The position numbers and the translations under genes were made by a program. A model generated the notes under the pieces. The model saw only the letters and a program-made list of their open reading frames with translations, did no database searches and was not told the origin of the DNA. Source: an uncultured Draconibacterium sp. (GTDB taxonomy: Bacteria; Bacteroidota; Bacteroidia; Bacteroidales; Prolixibacteraceae). Taken from it: a stretch of DNA of 64,000 nt. Numbering within the stretch: the stretch's first letter is position 1; every line of letters starts with the position of its first letter. The stretch lies in the NCBI RefSeq assembly GCF_963676735.1, contig NZ_OY781464.1:1521001-1585000 (forward strand). Reading direction: 5' to 3'. This document shows, in pieces, positions 45,840 through 54,386 of the stretch.

Positions 45840-48572
45840 ATGATAAAAAAACTTACAATATTTATTACCCTTTTAGGTTTAGGAATATTGGCAAAAGCTC
45901 AACAAATCCCGCTTCCTGCAAACCTTGAACAAGGTTATCCACGTTTGTATATTACTCAAGCCGAAAAAGAGAACCTTGAAGAAACTATTCAACAGGAAGA
46001 ATGGGCACAGGACGTTCTTGCCGGAATCCATAAGAAGATTGACACTCATGTTAAACGTCATGTGAACGACCCTGAATGGATGCCATCGCGCCTGATGATG
46101 TACTGGAAAACCAAAGCCACGAATGTGTATGTAAACGGAATTTACTATTCCCATGCTGATGGTGAGGCACCGGTGCCAACCGTTCGATATACCGGATCGC
46201 GCGATTATACTACCAATTATGCAATGCCCGATTTGGAAGATATTCTTCCGTATATGGACGATGAGCGGGGTTTGTACCTTCGCAATAAAAGCAAAGAGGG
46301 CAATCCTTTGGAGTGGGTGGAGCAGTCGAAAACAGGGGGCATACTTCACCGGCACAATGAAAAACTGCTAGGCTTTGCCCGCGATGCCGCATTTCTGTAT
46401 TGGCTCGAAGGAGACGAACGATTTGCCAAATTTGCTTTCGACATTTTCGATACCTACATGATGGGAATGTATTATCGCAACGAACCCATTGATTTGTTAA
46501 ATGGTCACATTCAAACGCTGGTGGGCATGACTTGTTTCCAGGTAATTCACGAAAAAGGCTTAATCGTGGTTGCCGAACTTTACGACTTCCTTCATCAATA
46601 CATCGAAAAAAACGAACCGGAGAAAATTGGCCTTTACGATGCTACCATAAAAAAATGGAACGAGAACATAATTCGAAACGGGGTTCCACAAAATAACTGG
46701 AACCTGCACCAGGCCAACATTATCTTAAAAGCTGCCATGGTGTTGCAAGATGATGCTATGTATGAAGATGGTAAAGGACGTGAGTATTATATTAATCACA
46801 TTCTGAATGTAACTACTCCACGCCAGTGGTCCATGACTAAATTGATGGACTATGGTTATGATGCAACAAATGGTGTTTGGGCTGAATGTCCTGGTTATTC
46901 AATGAGTGTCACCAAGGAGCTGATGAGCTTTATTCGGGATTTTGATAACACATTTGACCATAATATTTTGCCCTATACTCCGGTAATGGGCAAAGCAGTA
47001 AAAATGTTACCACAGTATCTTTTCCCCAATGGTCAGATTGTGGCTTTTGGTGATTCATACTACGGTCATGTTTCTACCGAACCAATGGGAGATATGATTC
47101 GTCTGGCGCAAAAATATAACAACAAGGAAATGGAAAAGGACTACACTGCGATGTACCGCTTGTTCGACCCCAAGGCCGACAAGGCAACGAGAGAATTTAC
47201 ACCTCGATCTGATGTGTCCTCATTTTTTGCAGCAAAACCGTTGGAGATAAACCAGGATTATCCAAAAGGAAATCGGGAGGATTACATCACCCAAACCTTT
47301 TACGCACCCAATGTAAGCTGGCATGTGCAGCGAATGGGCGAGGGGAAAAACGGCATGATGGTTTCTTTGAACGGTTCGTTGGGTAACCATATGCACGCCA
47401 ATGGTATCAACATGGAGCTCTACGGAAAAGGTTTGGTGCAGGGCGCAGACCCGGGTAAAGGAGCAGGCTATTTACAACCCATTTATTTGGAGTATTATTC
47501 GCAATTTCCGGCGCACAACACAGTAATGGTTGATGGCGCATCGTCGTATACCGAAATGTTGAGTTACCATGCCTTTGACTTAATGGGAGAGTACCCAAAA
47601 TCGGAACAAAAAACAGGCTATTATCCAAATATTACTTATACCGATGTTTATTTTCTGGAGCCGGAAACACGAAGTGACCAAAGTCGCACGGTTAGTATTG
47701 TAAAAACCGGAGAAACCACCGGGTATTATGTCGATGTGTTCCGCTCGAAAAAACAACGCAAAGGCGATAAATTTCACGACTATTATTACCACAACCTGGG
47801 ACAAAGCCTGCAAATTAGTGATACCAACGGAAACCCGCTGGAACTTTCTCCAAGTGAGGAAATGGGATTTGCAGGAGGACATCTTTACGCACTGGATTAT
47901 ATGTGGGATAAAAAATCGATTCATACGAGCGATGACTATGTGGCCGAGTGGAAAATTGACAGAGCTGAAGGAGAAGCTGATGTATTTATGAATCTTTGGA
48001 TGAAAGGCACCGAAGGACGCGAAGTTTACTCGGTTAAGTCGCCACCTTGTAAGTCATTTAAAGACAAAACAGGAATTCCGTACGATGTTGACCACGAGCC
48101 ATACTTAACCCTGGTTGCACGCCAGCATGGCGAAGCCTGGGAGCATCCTTTTATTTCGGTTTACGAGCCATTTACTTCGGACGAAGGGAAAAGTATCGAA
48201 TCAATTGATGCATTTGAAGATGAAAATGGTACTAAAGATTTTGCTGGAATTCATGTCGTAAATAAATCCGGGCGCGAAGATTTTGTTTTCTCAACGTACG
48301 ACGAAAAAACGGCCAAATATAAAAACATATCAACCAATGCCGCTTATGCTTTGGTGGGGAATGAAAATAACGGTGATTTTGTACTGTTTATGGGTAATGG
48401 AACAACGCTGGAGGCAAATGGATTTACATTAACAACATCTAAAAAAGGAAATGTAGTGCTGGAAAAAAAGAATGGAGAATTGTTCCTGCACAATGAAATT
48501 CCGATAACCATTTCATTTACAAATTCTGAAAAGAAATTTAATTCGGGAGAATATAGAAACATAAAGATTTAA
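45840..48572 (+). CDS. Heparinase II/III-like polysaccharide lyase, large form
   Basis: A secreted protein of about 910 residues. I place the start at the ATG at 45840, giving MIKKLTIFITLLGLGILAKAQ as the signal peptide; a frame extension to 45816 would need TTG. The N-terminal half is an alpha/alpha toroid (NWNLHQANIILKAAMVLQDDAMYEDGKG, WAECPGYSMSVTKELMSFIRDFD). The C-terminal half is the heparinase II/III beta-sandwich, with GSLGNHMHANGINMELYGKGLVQGADPG and SQFPAHNTVMVDGASSY, where His and Tyr residues typical of this lyase fold are found. It should cleave a uronate-containing chain by beta-elimination and feed GH88. The exact PL family is uncertain. Confidence 0.82.
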   Translation: MIKKLTIFITLLGLGILAKAQQIPLPANLEQGYPRLYITQAEKENLEETIQQEEWAQDVLAGIHKKIDTHVKRHVNDPEWMPSRLMMYWKTKATNVYVNGIYYSHADGEAPVPTVRYTGSRDYTTNYAMPDLEDILPYMDDERGLYLRNKSKEGNPLEWVEQSKTGGILHRHNEKLLGFARDAAFLYWLEGDERFAKFAFDIFDTYMMGMYYRNEPIDLLNGHIQTLVGMTCFQVIHEKGLIVVAELYDFLHQYIEKNEPEKIGLYDATIKKWNENIIRNGVPQNNWNLHQANIILKAAMVLQDDAMYEDGKGREYYINHILNVTTPRQWSMTKLMDYGYDATNGVWAECPGYSMSVTKELMSFIRDFDNTFDHNILPYTPVMGKAVKMLPQYLFPNGQIVAFGDSYYGHVSTEPMGDMIRLAQKYNNKEMEKDYTAMYRLFDPKADKATREFTPRSDVSSFFAAKPLEINQDYPKGNREDYITQTFYAPNVSWHVQRMGEGKNGMMVSLNGSLGNHMHANGINMELYGKGLVQGADPGKGAGYLQPIYLEYYSQFPAHNTVMVDGASSYTEMLSYHAFDLMGEYPKSEQKTGYYPNITYTDVYFLEPETRSDQSRTVSIVKTGETTGYYVDVFRSKKQRKGDKFHDYYYHNLGQSLQISDTNGNPLELSPSEEMGFAGGHLYALDYMWDKKSIHTSDDYVAEWKIDRAEGEADVFMNLWMKGTEGREVYSVKSPPCKSFKDKTGIPYDVDHEPYLTLVARQHGEAWEHPFISVYEPFTSDEGKSIESIDAFEDENGTKDFAGIHVVNKSGREDFVFSTYDEKTAKYKNISTNAAYALVGNENNGDFVLFMGNGTTLEANGFTLTTSKKGNVVLEKKNGELFLHNEIPITISFTNSEKKFNSGEYRNIKI

Positions 48573-48675
48573 AAAAAAGATGTCCCTTTTAGCCTGAAAT
48601 TCTCTCGTATAAGAAGAAACTGTACCTATTTTATAAGACCTGTCAACATTTAACAACCTAAAAATAAAATAATTG

Positions 48676-50127
48676 ATGAAAAAACTAAAATCGATAACCT
48701 TTATTCTTTTATGCTTGCTGCTTTTCAGTTGCCAAAAAGAAGCTACTAAACAACCCAATTTCCTGTTTATTTTGGTCGACGACCAATCGGCTTTCGACTT
48801 AAAATTGTACGACGAAAATTCGATTTTGGAAACACCCAATATCGATAAATTGGCCGAAGGAGGAATGGTTTTCGAAAGTGCCTACCACATGGGGTCAATG
48901 AACGGAGCTGTTTGTACACCATCGCGACACATGATTATGAGTGGCCGTACCGTTTGGAACCTGCCTAAAAGTGCAGGCAACATGCCACAGTACAATTGTC
49001 CCGACAGTTTGGAGCTGCAAACCATTGGTACAGTTTTTAATCGCGCCGGCTACAATACCATGCGCACCTGCAAAAAAGGCAATTCGTTTGCAGCTGCCAA
49101 CCAGCAGTTTTCCGTGGTACACGATGCCACAAAACGTGGGGGTACCGAAGAAAGCGGAAGTGCGTGGCACGGTCAACAAGTGCTTAATTACTTAAACACC
49201 AGGGAAGCAAACCAGGAGAAAGAACCATTCTTTATCTATTTTGGTTTCTCACATCCTCACGATGAACGTAATGGTACACCTGAGTTATTGGCAAAATATG
49301 GTGCTACAAACCATAAAGACAAAGAATCATTGCCGCCAGCTAATCCAATGCAACCGGAAGTTCCTGTAAATTATTTATCCGAACATCCGTTTTTTCATGG
49401 TCACCCGGCCTTGCGCGACGAAGAACGTGTACCGGGAGTTTGGAAAAATCGCGATGTAAATACCATCCGAAACGAGCAAGGGCGAGAATTTGCCTGCTCC
49501 GAAAATATTGACATTCAGATTGGTAAAGTGCTGAAAAAACTTGAGGAAATGGGTGAGTTAGATAATACCTATATTGTTTACACTGCCGACCACGGAATTG
49601 CCATTGGCCGCCATGGTTTAATGGGCAAACAAAACCTTTACGAGCACTGCTGGCGTGTTCCATTTATTGTAAATGGCCCTGGAATTGCAGCAGGAACTCG
49701 TGTGGAAGGGAATGTTTATTTGCTTGACTGTTTGCCAACTTTATGCGATTTAGCCGGTATTGAAATTCCGGAAACCGTGATGGGCAAAAGCATGAAACCA
49801 ATTCTGGAAGGTACTGAACAAACTTTACGTGATGTTATGTATGGCGTTTACGCAGGTGGTACAAAACCAGGAATCCGCTCGGTTCGAAAAGGCGACTGGA
49901 AACTGATAAAATACGATATGATGGACGGTGCCGTTCGCGAAACACAATTGTTTAATCTGGCTGAGAATCCCAATGAATTTTTACCGGAACATGGTAAAAC
50001 CGGTGAAATGGAAACCGATTTAGCTGAGAACCCAAAGTACGCTGAAAAACTGGCAGAAATGGAAGCACTGCTTCTTCAGCAAATGGAGGAACACAACGAC
50101 CCATATCGACTTTGGGATCAAGAATAA
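48676..50127 (+). CDS. S1-family sulfatase (CTPSR), lipoprotein
   Basis: A 483-residue lipoprotein sulfatase (Cys19), starting at the ATG at 48676; the TTG just before it is unlikely to be the start. The activation motif is GAVCTPSRHMIMSGR with Cys80 as the residue converted to formylglycine. Metal-site residues are in FILVDDQSAFDLKLYDE, and the second half has IVYTADHGIAIGRHGLMGKQNLYEHCWRVPFIV. The unusual AFDLKLY context and the HMGSMNGAVC segment resemble choline-sulfatase-like or other S1 subgroups. Palindromic element copy B follows the gene. Confidence 0.93.
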   Translation: MKKLKSITFILLCLLLFSCQKEATKQPNFLFILVDDQSAFDLKLYDENSILETPNIDKLAEGGMVFESAYHMGSMNGAVCTPSRHMIMSGRTVWNLPKSAGNMPQYNCPDSLELQTIGTVFNRAGYNTMRTCKKGNSFAAANQQFSVVHDATKRGGTEESGSAWHGQQVLNYLNTREANQEKEPFFIYFGFSHPHDERNGTPELLAKYGATNHKDKESLPPANPMQPEVPVNYLSEHPFFHGHPALRDEERVPGVWKNRDVNTIRNEQGREFACSENIDIQIGKVLKKLEEMGELDNTYIVYTADHGIAIGRHGLMGKQNLYEHCWRVPFIVNGPGIAAGTRVEGNVYLLDCLPTLCDLAGIEIPETVMGKSMKPILEGTEQTLRDVMYGVYAGGTKPGIRSVRKGDWKLIKYDMMDGAVRETQLFNLAENPNEFLPEHGKTGEMETDLAENPKYAEKLAEMEALLLQQMEEHNDPYRLWDQE

Positions 50128-50150
50128 GGGAGTTTAAGAATATTTGAATT

Positions 50151-50289
50151 ATACCCCTTTGCCTGTTGGCATTTCCCCTTACAAAGGGGAACCGGGGAAT
50201 TGAAAAGCCAAAGGTTTTGGAGAAACGTAGAAAGTTGCTTCAAGGCCTGCTCCCCTCATGAGGGGAGCTCTCGACAGACTGAGGGGTAT
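50151..50289. repeat. MITE-like palindromic element, copy B
   Basis: About 139 bases between a sulfatase gene and a small secreted-protein gene. Left end ATACCCCTTTGCCTGTTGGC and right end GACTGAGGGGTAT are imperfect terminal inverted repeats of roughly 38 bases when the inner hairpins are included. Inner hairpins are TCCCCTTACAAAGGGGA on the left and TCCCCTCATGAGGGGA on the right. It matches copy A in layout and end sequence. No coding potential is visible. Confidence 0.7.
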
Positions 50290-50316
50290 GAAAAGAGTCA
50301 ATAAAATAATATTATA

Positions 50317-50988
50317 ATGGAAACACTAAAAAACACAATTTTATTACTGGCCGTAATAATTTTTGCAGTAGGATCTGCACAAGCTCAAAAACTAACTCCC
50401 GAAGACTTAAACAACTGGACTTTTTTAGGTCAGGGAACTAAAATGGTAGAAAGCCACAATCAGTTCTTTATGAAAGAAGACCCGATGCAAAGCAACGGGG
50501 TAATGATAGTAAGCCCCGAAAGTTATGGTGAAAATGTGGTGATAAAATACGATGTTATGTCGGTAACAACTGCTGGCGTATTGGTAGCAATTTTGTCAGC
50601 TTCAAATCCCGGAGAAGATACAGGTATAACTATTCCTAAAGATTATGATGGCTCAATGAGTCTTTGGATTGATGATGTGGAAAACTATTTGTATGCCTTT
50701 AGGAATGGTCCGCATAATTTCACTCCGTTTATCCGTAAATACCCGTGTCCTGCTGGTCAAGACCCGGCTTTGATTTCAATGGAGAAAAACTTTATGCACC
50801 CCGGTGTTTACTACTCGGTTGAAATTGGCCGAAAAGGAAATTTATTGTGGTGTAAAGTGGATGGTGAAACCATTCTGGAAACTACCGATAAAAATGCTTT
50901 TGGCGGTGGTCACATTGCTTTCCGAATTCGAGGAACAGCCGGCGAATATGCAGCTTGTTTAATCCGAAATGTTGAAATAATAAAATAG
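50317..50988 (+). CDS. Small secreted protein, probable concanavalin/LamG-like fold
   Basis: A secreted 223-residue protein (signal peptide ending near AQAQ) that I cannot name. It looks like a single jelly-roll: SNGVMIVSPESYGENVVIKYDVMSVTTAGVLVAIL, GSMSLWIDDVENYLYAFRNGP, GVYYSVEIGRKGNLLWCKVDGETILETTD, and GGGHIAFRIRGTAGEYAACLIRNVEI. The last strand pattern is like that of DUF1961 and DUF1080 proteins, two of which occur elsewhere in this window. It may bind glycan or be a small GH16-fold enzyme. It stands alone between two repeat-bearing gaps and two sulfatase genes. Confidence 0.6.
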   Translation: METLKNTILLLAVIIFAVGSAQAQKLTPEDLNNWTFLGQGTKMVESHNQFFMKEDPMQSNGVMIVSPESYGENVVIKYDVMSVTTAGVLVAILSASNPGEDTGITIPKDYDGSMSLWIDDVENYLYAFRNGPHNFTPFIRKYPCPAGQDPALISMEKNFMHPGVYYSVEIGRKGNLLWCKVDGETILETTDKNAFGGGHIAFRIRGTAGEYAACLIRNVEIIK

Positions 50989-51010
50989 AAGAAGTCCGCT
51001 TTTTCTCCCA

Positions 51011-51034
51011 CGTCATTCTGAGCGGAGTCGAAGG
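51011..51034 (+). repeat. Short dispersed repeat (GTCATTCTGAGCGGAGTCGA type)
   Basis: This segment in the gap between the small secreted-protein gene and the next sulfatase matches an intergenic repeat that I recognise as very common in Bacteroidetes genomes. Only one copy is present in the window. No role is evident. Confidence 0.5.
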
Positions 51035-51126
51035 AAGGGGAGATGCCTGTGTCTGGAATATGTGGGAATGGCAGAGGGATATTTTAACTTTTAACGAGAT
51101 TTATTTGGTTCAAAGAAATTAGTAAC

Positions 51127-52572
51127 ATGAAACATCTTAAAAAATTAACAACTATTTTGCTACTAAGCGTAGCCCTTTTCTCCTGCAAAACAGAAGAAAA
51201 GGAAAGCCAGCCCAACATTGTCGTAATTTTATGCGATGACCTTGGCTATGGCGATTTATCAGGTTTCGGTCACCCTGTTATTGAAACACCTAACCTGGAT
51301 AAAATGGCCGAAGACGGTATTAAGTTCACCAGTTTTTATTCGGCAGCACCAGTGTGTTCACCATCCCGAGCTGGTTTGCTTACAGGAAGAAGTCCAAACA
51401 GAGCAGGGATTTACGATTTTATTCCCGGACCACGAAAAAGCGAGGATTGTCGCGATATTGTGCATCTTCAGGCACATGAACAAACCATACCGGCCATGCT
51501 AAAAACGGTTGGGTATTCAACTTGTTTGTCGGGGAAATGGCACTGCAGTTCGCATTTTAATTCTGATAAACAACCAACACCGGGTTACTTTGGTTTCGAC
51601 CACTGGTTTGCCACGCATAACAATGCGGCACCAAGCCACGAAAATCCTAAAAATTTTGTGCGCAATGGCCATGATGTTGGGCAATTGGAAGGATTTAGTT
51701 GCCAGTTGGTTGTTGATGAAGCATTAAACTGGCTCAAAAACAAAGAAGACAGAAATCCGTTTTACCTGCAGGTGTGTTTTCACGAACCGCACGAACCCGT
51801 AGCATCTCCTGCACAACTGGTTGAAAAATATATGTCGCAATCGGAAAACGAAGACCAGGCTCAGTATTTTGCCAATGTAGAAAATATGGATAAGGCAGTA
51901 GGACAATTAATTGAGTACCTTAAAGCTAATCATGGTGATAATACGCTGATTGTTTTTAGCTCCGATAATGGCCCTGAAACTTTAATGCGTTACTATCGAG
52001 CCAAACGTTCGTATGGTTCGCCTGGCGAGCTAAAAGGAATGAAACTTTGGACGAGCGAAGCGGGTTTTCGTGTTCCCGGAGTTTTTCAGTGGTTAGGAAA
52101 AGAAACGTTTAACGGCACTACCGATGCTGTGGTTTCATCGCTCGATTTCATGCCCACCTTTGCCGAATTATCGGGGGCAGCTTTGCCCGATATTGTTTTG
52201 GATGGCCAATCGATGTTGCCGCTTATTGAAACCGGGAAAATGCACCGGGAGAAACCATTGACCTGGGCATTTTACGATGCCATAAACGAGCGTATGGTGG
52301 CCATGCGCACCAACGACTGGAAAATTATGTGCCGCCTGAAAAGCGATACTTCCTATGTGGAAAATTTCCATAACATTTACGATGGAAACGAGCAGATGAT
52401 TAAAGAAGCAGAACTTACTGATTTCGTTTTGTATAATATGAATGAAGACATCTCTGAAAGCACTGATGTTTCGGAAAAATACCCTGATAAATTTGAAGAG
52501 ATGAAAGAATTGTTGAAGTCGGAATATGCCGCACTTCTTGAAGGTAGCTTTGTTTGGGAAAGGAAAGAATAA
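51127..52572 (+). CDS. S1-family sulfatase (CSPSR), lipoprotein
   Basis: A 481-residue lipoprotein sulfatase (Cys20). The activation motif is APVCSPSRAGLLTGR with Cys77. Metal and active-site blocks include VVILCDDLGYGDLSGFGHP, CLSGKWHCSSHF, and LIVFSSDNGPETLMRYY. It resembles the arylsulfatase A/N-acetylgalactosamine-6-sulfatase side of S1. Two palindrome-bearing gaps flank it, so its message may be processed separately from the neighbouring sulfatases. Confidence 0.94.
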   Translation: MKHLKKLTTILLLSVALFSCKTEEKESQPNIVVILCDDLGYGDLSGFGHPVIETPNLDKMAEDGIKFTSFYSAAPVCSPSRAGLLTGRSPNRAGIYDFIPGPRKSEDCRDIVHLQAHEQTIPAMLKTVGYSTCLSGKWHCSSHFNSDKQPTPGYFGFDHWFATHNNAAPSHENPKNFVRNGHDVGQLEGFSCQLVVDEALNWLKNKEDRNPFYLQVCFHEPHEPVASPAQLVEKYMSQSENEDQAQYFANVENMDKAVGQLIEYLKANHGDNTLIVFSSDNGPETLMRYYRAKRSYGSPGELKGMKLWTSEAGFRVPGVFQWLGKETFNGTTDAVVSSLDFMPTFAELSGAALPDIVLDGQSMLPLIETGKMHREKPLTWAFYDAINERMVAMRTNDWKIMCRLKSDTSYVENFHNIYDGNEQMIKEAELTDFVLYNMNEDISESTDVSEKYPDKFEEMKELLKSEYAALLEGSFVWERKE

Positions 52573-52581
52573 AACTTTTGT

Positions 52582-52714
52582 TTACCCATGTGCCTATCGA
52601 CATTTTCCTTCATGAGGGAAAACTGCTTCAAACGAAGGAATAATATTTTAATTAAACATAGGAATTTAGTTTAGAATGTGCTTCCCTCGTGAGATCGCGA
52701 ATGGGTGAGGGGTA
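52582..52714. repeat. MITE-like palindromic element, copy C (degenerate)
   Basis: About 133 bases between two sulfatase genes. The left end TTTACCCATGTGCCTATCGA with an inner hairpin TTCCTTCATGAGGGAA, and the right end ending GGGTGAGGGGTAAA, follow the pattern of copies A and B with more mismatches. The central part is A/T-rich and lacks any open reading frame. Confidence 0.55.
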
Positions 52715-52743
52715 AATAAGAAATAATAAAACCATTTTATAAA

Positions 52744-54354
52744 ATGACCTTGCATAAATATATTTCAAAACTTGCAGTGTTGGTAGTTTGTGGCCTGTTT
52801 TTTAGTTGCGAAGTGAAACAGGAAAAAAAAATAAACCCCAACATAGTAATCATCTACACCGACGATCAGGGCTCTGGTGATGTGAGTGCACTAAACCCAA
52901 ACGCCAAATTTAAAACACCTAACATCGACCGGCTTGTTGCTGAAGGAGTAACTTTTACCGACGGGCACAGCAGCGATGCCGTTTGCACACCATCGCGCTA
53001 CACGCTACTTACCGGAAGATATAGTTGGCGAACTTCGCTAAAAAAAGGAGTGCTTGGAGCCGATGGCCCCTGTTTGATTGAAAAAGACCGTATGACCATC
53101 GCATCGATGCTAAAAGAACAAGGCTACAACACGGCAATGGTTGGTAAATGGCACCTTCAAATGAACTTTGCGGGGACCAAAGGCAAAAACCGCGATTGGT
53201 CGCAACCGTTTACCGACGGCCCTATCGAAAAAGGATTTGATTACTTTTTCGGACTGCCGGCATCCATGAATTTTGGTGTGCTAACCTATTTAGAAAACGA
53301 CCGGGTTTTGGAACCCGCAACACTATGGACCAAAAAGAAAAAGAATCCAATTCCTAGCTCTTTCCACAATGCAGTTAGTCCTGCAGATTACCGGATGACA
53401 CCGCCTTTTATGGATGAGCCTGAAAGTAGAGGTTGGATTGAGGCCGCACCATCGTTTAACGACGAGTTGGTGCTGGAAACTTTCGCAGCCAAAGCGGTTG
53501 AGTACATCGATAGAGTTGCCGATGATGCAAAAAACGGAAAACCCTTCTTTTTGTATTTCCCGGTAACCAGTCCACACTTGCCCCATTGTACCCACCCCGA
53601 TTTTCGGGGACGAACCGCATGTGGTAACTATGGCGATTTTATAGAAGAAACCGATTACCGTGTTGGACAAGTGCTGAATGCCCTAAAAGAAAATGGACTG
53701 GAAGAAAACACATTGGTCATATTTTCCGCCGACAATGGTGCCGAAACAAATTACGTATACCAGCGCGACACATACGACCACTGGAGCTGTATGAACTTTA
53801 AAGGCGGGAAACGTGATATTTACGAAGGCGGACACCGTGTTCCGTTTTTAATGCGCTGGCCAAAAGTAATCAAGGCCGGGAGCAAGGTTGATGTGCCGGT
53901 TTGCCAGTCGGATTACCTGGTAACTATTGCCGAAATTGTTGGTGCTGAAATTCCTGAAAATGCTGCCGAAGACAGCTATAACTTGCTACCCTTGATTTCA
54001 GAAAATATTCCGAAAGAAGAATACCAATCAGATAGAGCCATTATTCATCATTCGGCAAGTGGTCATTTTGCCATTCGCAAAGGCAAATGGAAACTGAATA
54101 TGTTACGCGGCTCGGGAGGCTCTTATAAACCATCTTTTATTGAACCCAAGGAAGGTGAAGCACTTTACGAACTTTACGATATGGAAAACGACCCAGGCGA
54201 AACTACAAACCTGTATTTCGAACACCCTGAAATTGTAGAATCGCTAACAGCTGAAATCACCGAAATTATTGAAACCGGTAGGTCGACTGATGGTGCTCCA
54301 CAATCATTTGTAAAAGACAACTGGGAGCAGGTATTCTGGATGGAATTGCAGTAA
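52744..54354 (+). CDS. S1-family sulfatase (CTPSR), lipoprotein
   Basis: A 536-residue lipoprotein sulfatase (Cys22). The activation motif is SDAVCTPSRYTLLTGRYSWR with Cys81. Other blocks are IVIIYTDDQGSGDVSALNP, AMVGKWHLQMNF, LVIFSADNGAETNY, and GGKRDIYEGGHRVPFLMRWP. Its sequence is closest in style to arylsulfatases of the S1_15/S1_16-like kind, but I cannot fix a subfamily. It begins 171 bases after the previous sulfatase and lies 32 bases before the next one. Confidence 0.94.
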   Translation: MTLHKYISKLAVLVVCGLFFSCEVKQEKKINPNIVIIYTDDQGSGDVSALNPNAKFKTPNIDRLVAEGVTFTDGHSSDAVCTPSRYTLLTGRYSWRTSLKKGVLGADGPCLIEKDRMTIASMLKEQGYNTAMVGKWHLQMNFAGTKGKNRDWSQPFTDGPIEKGFDYFFGLPASMNFGVLTYLENDRVLEPATLWTKKKKNPIPSSFHNAVSPADYRMTPPFMDEPESRGWIEAAPSFNDELVLETFAAKAVEYIDRVADDAKNGKPFFLYFPVTSPHLPHCTHPDFRGRTACGNYGDFIEETDYRVGQVLNALKENGLEENTLVIFSADNGAETNYVYQRDTYDHWSCMNFKGGKRDIYEGGHRVPFLMRWPKVIKAGSKVDVPVCQSDYLVTIAEIVGAEIPENAAEDSYNLLPLISENIPKEEYQSDRAIIHHSASGHFAIRKGKWKLNMLRGSGGSYKPSFIEPKEGEALYELYDMENDPGETTNLYFEHPEIVESLTAEITEIIETGRSTDGAPQSFVKDNWEQVFWMELQ

Positions 54355-54386
54355 AGAACGAATAAAATCAATTAATACAAGTTATT

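Noticed and set aside
26651..52714. The three palindromic elements as a CRISPR array
   Set aside because: The copies are far apart, there are no regular spacers, and no cas gene is present.
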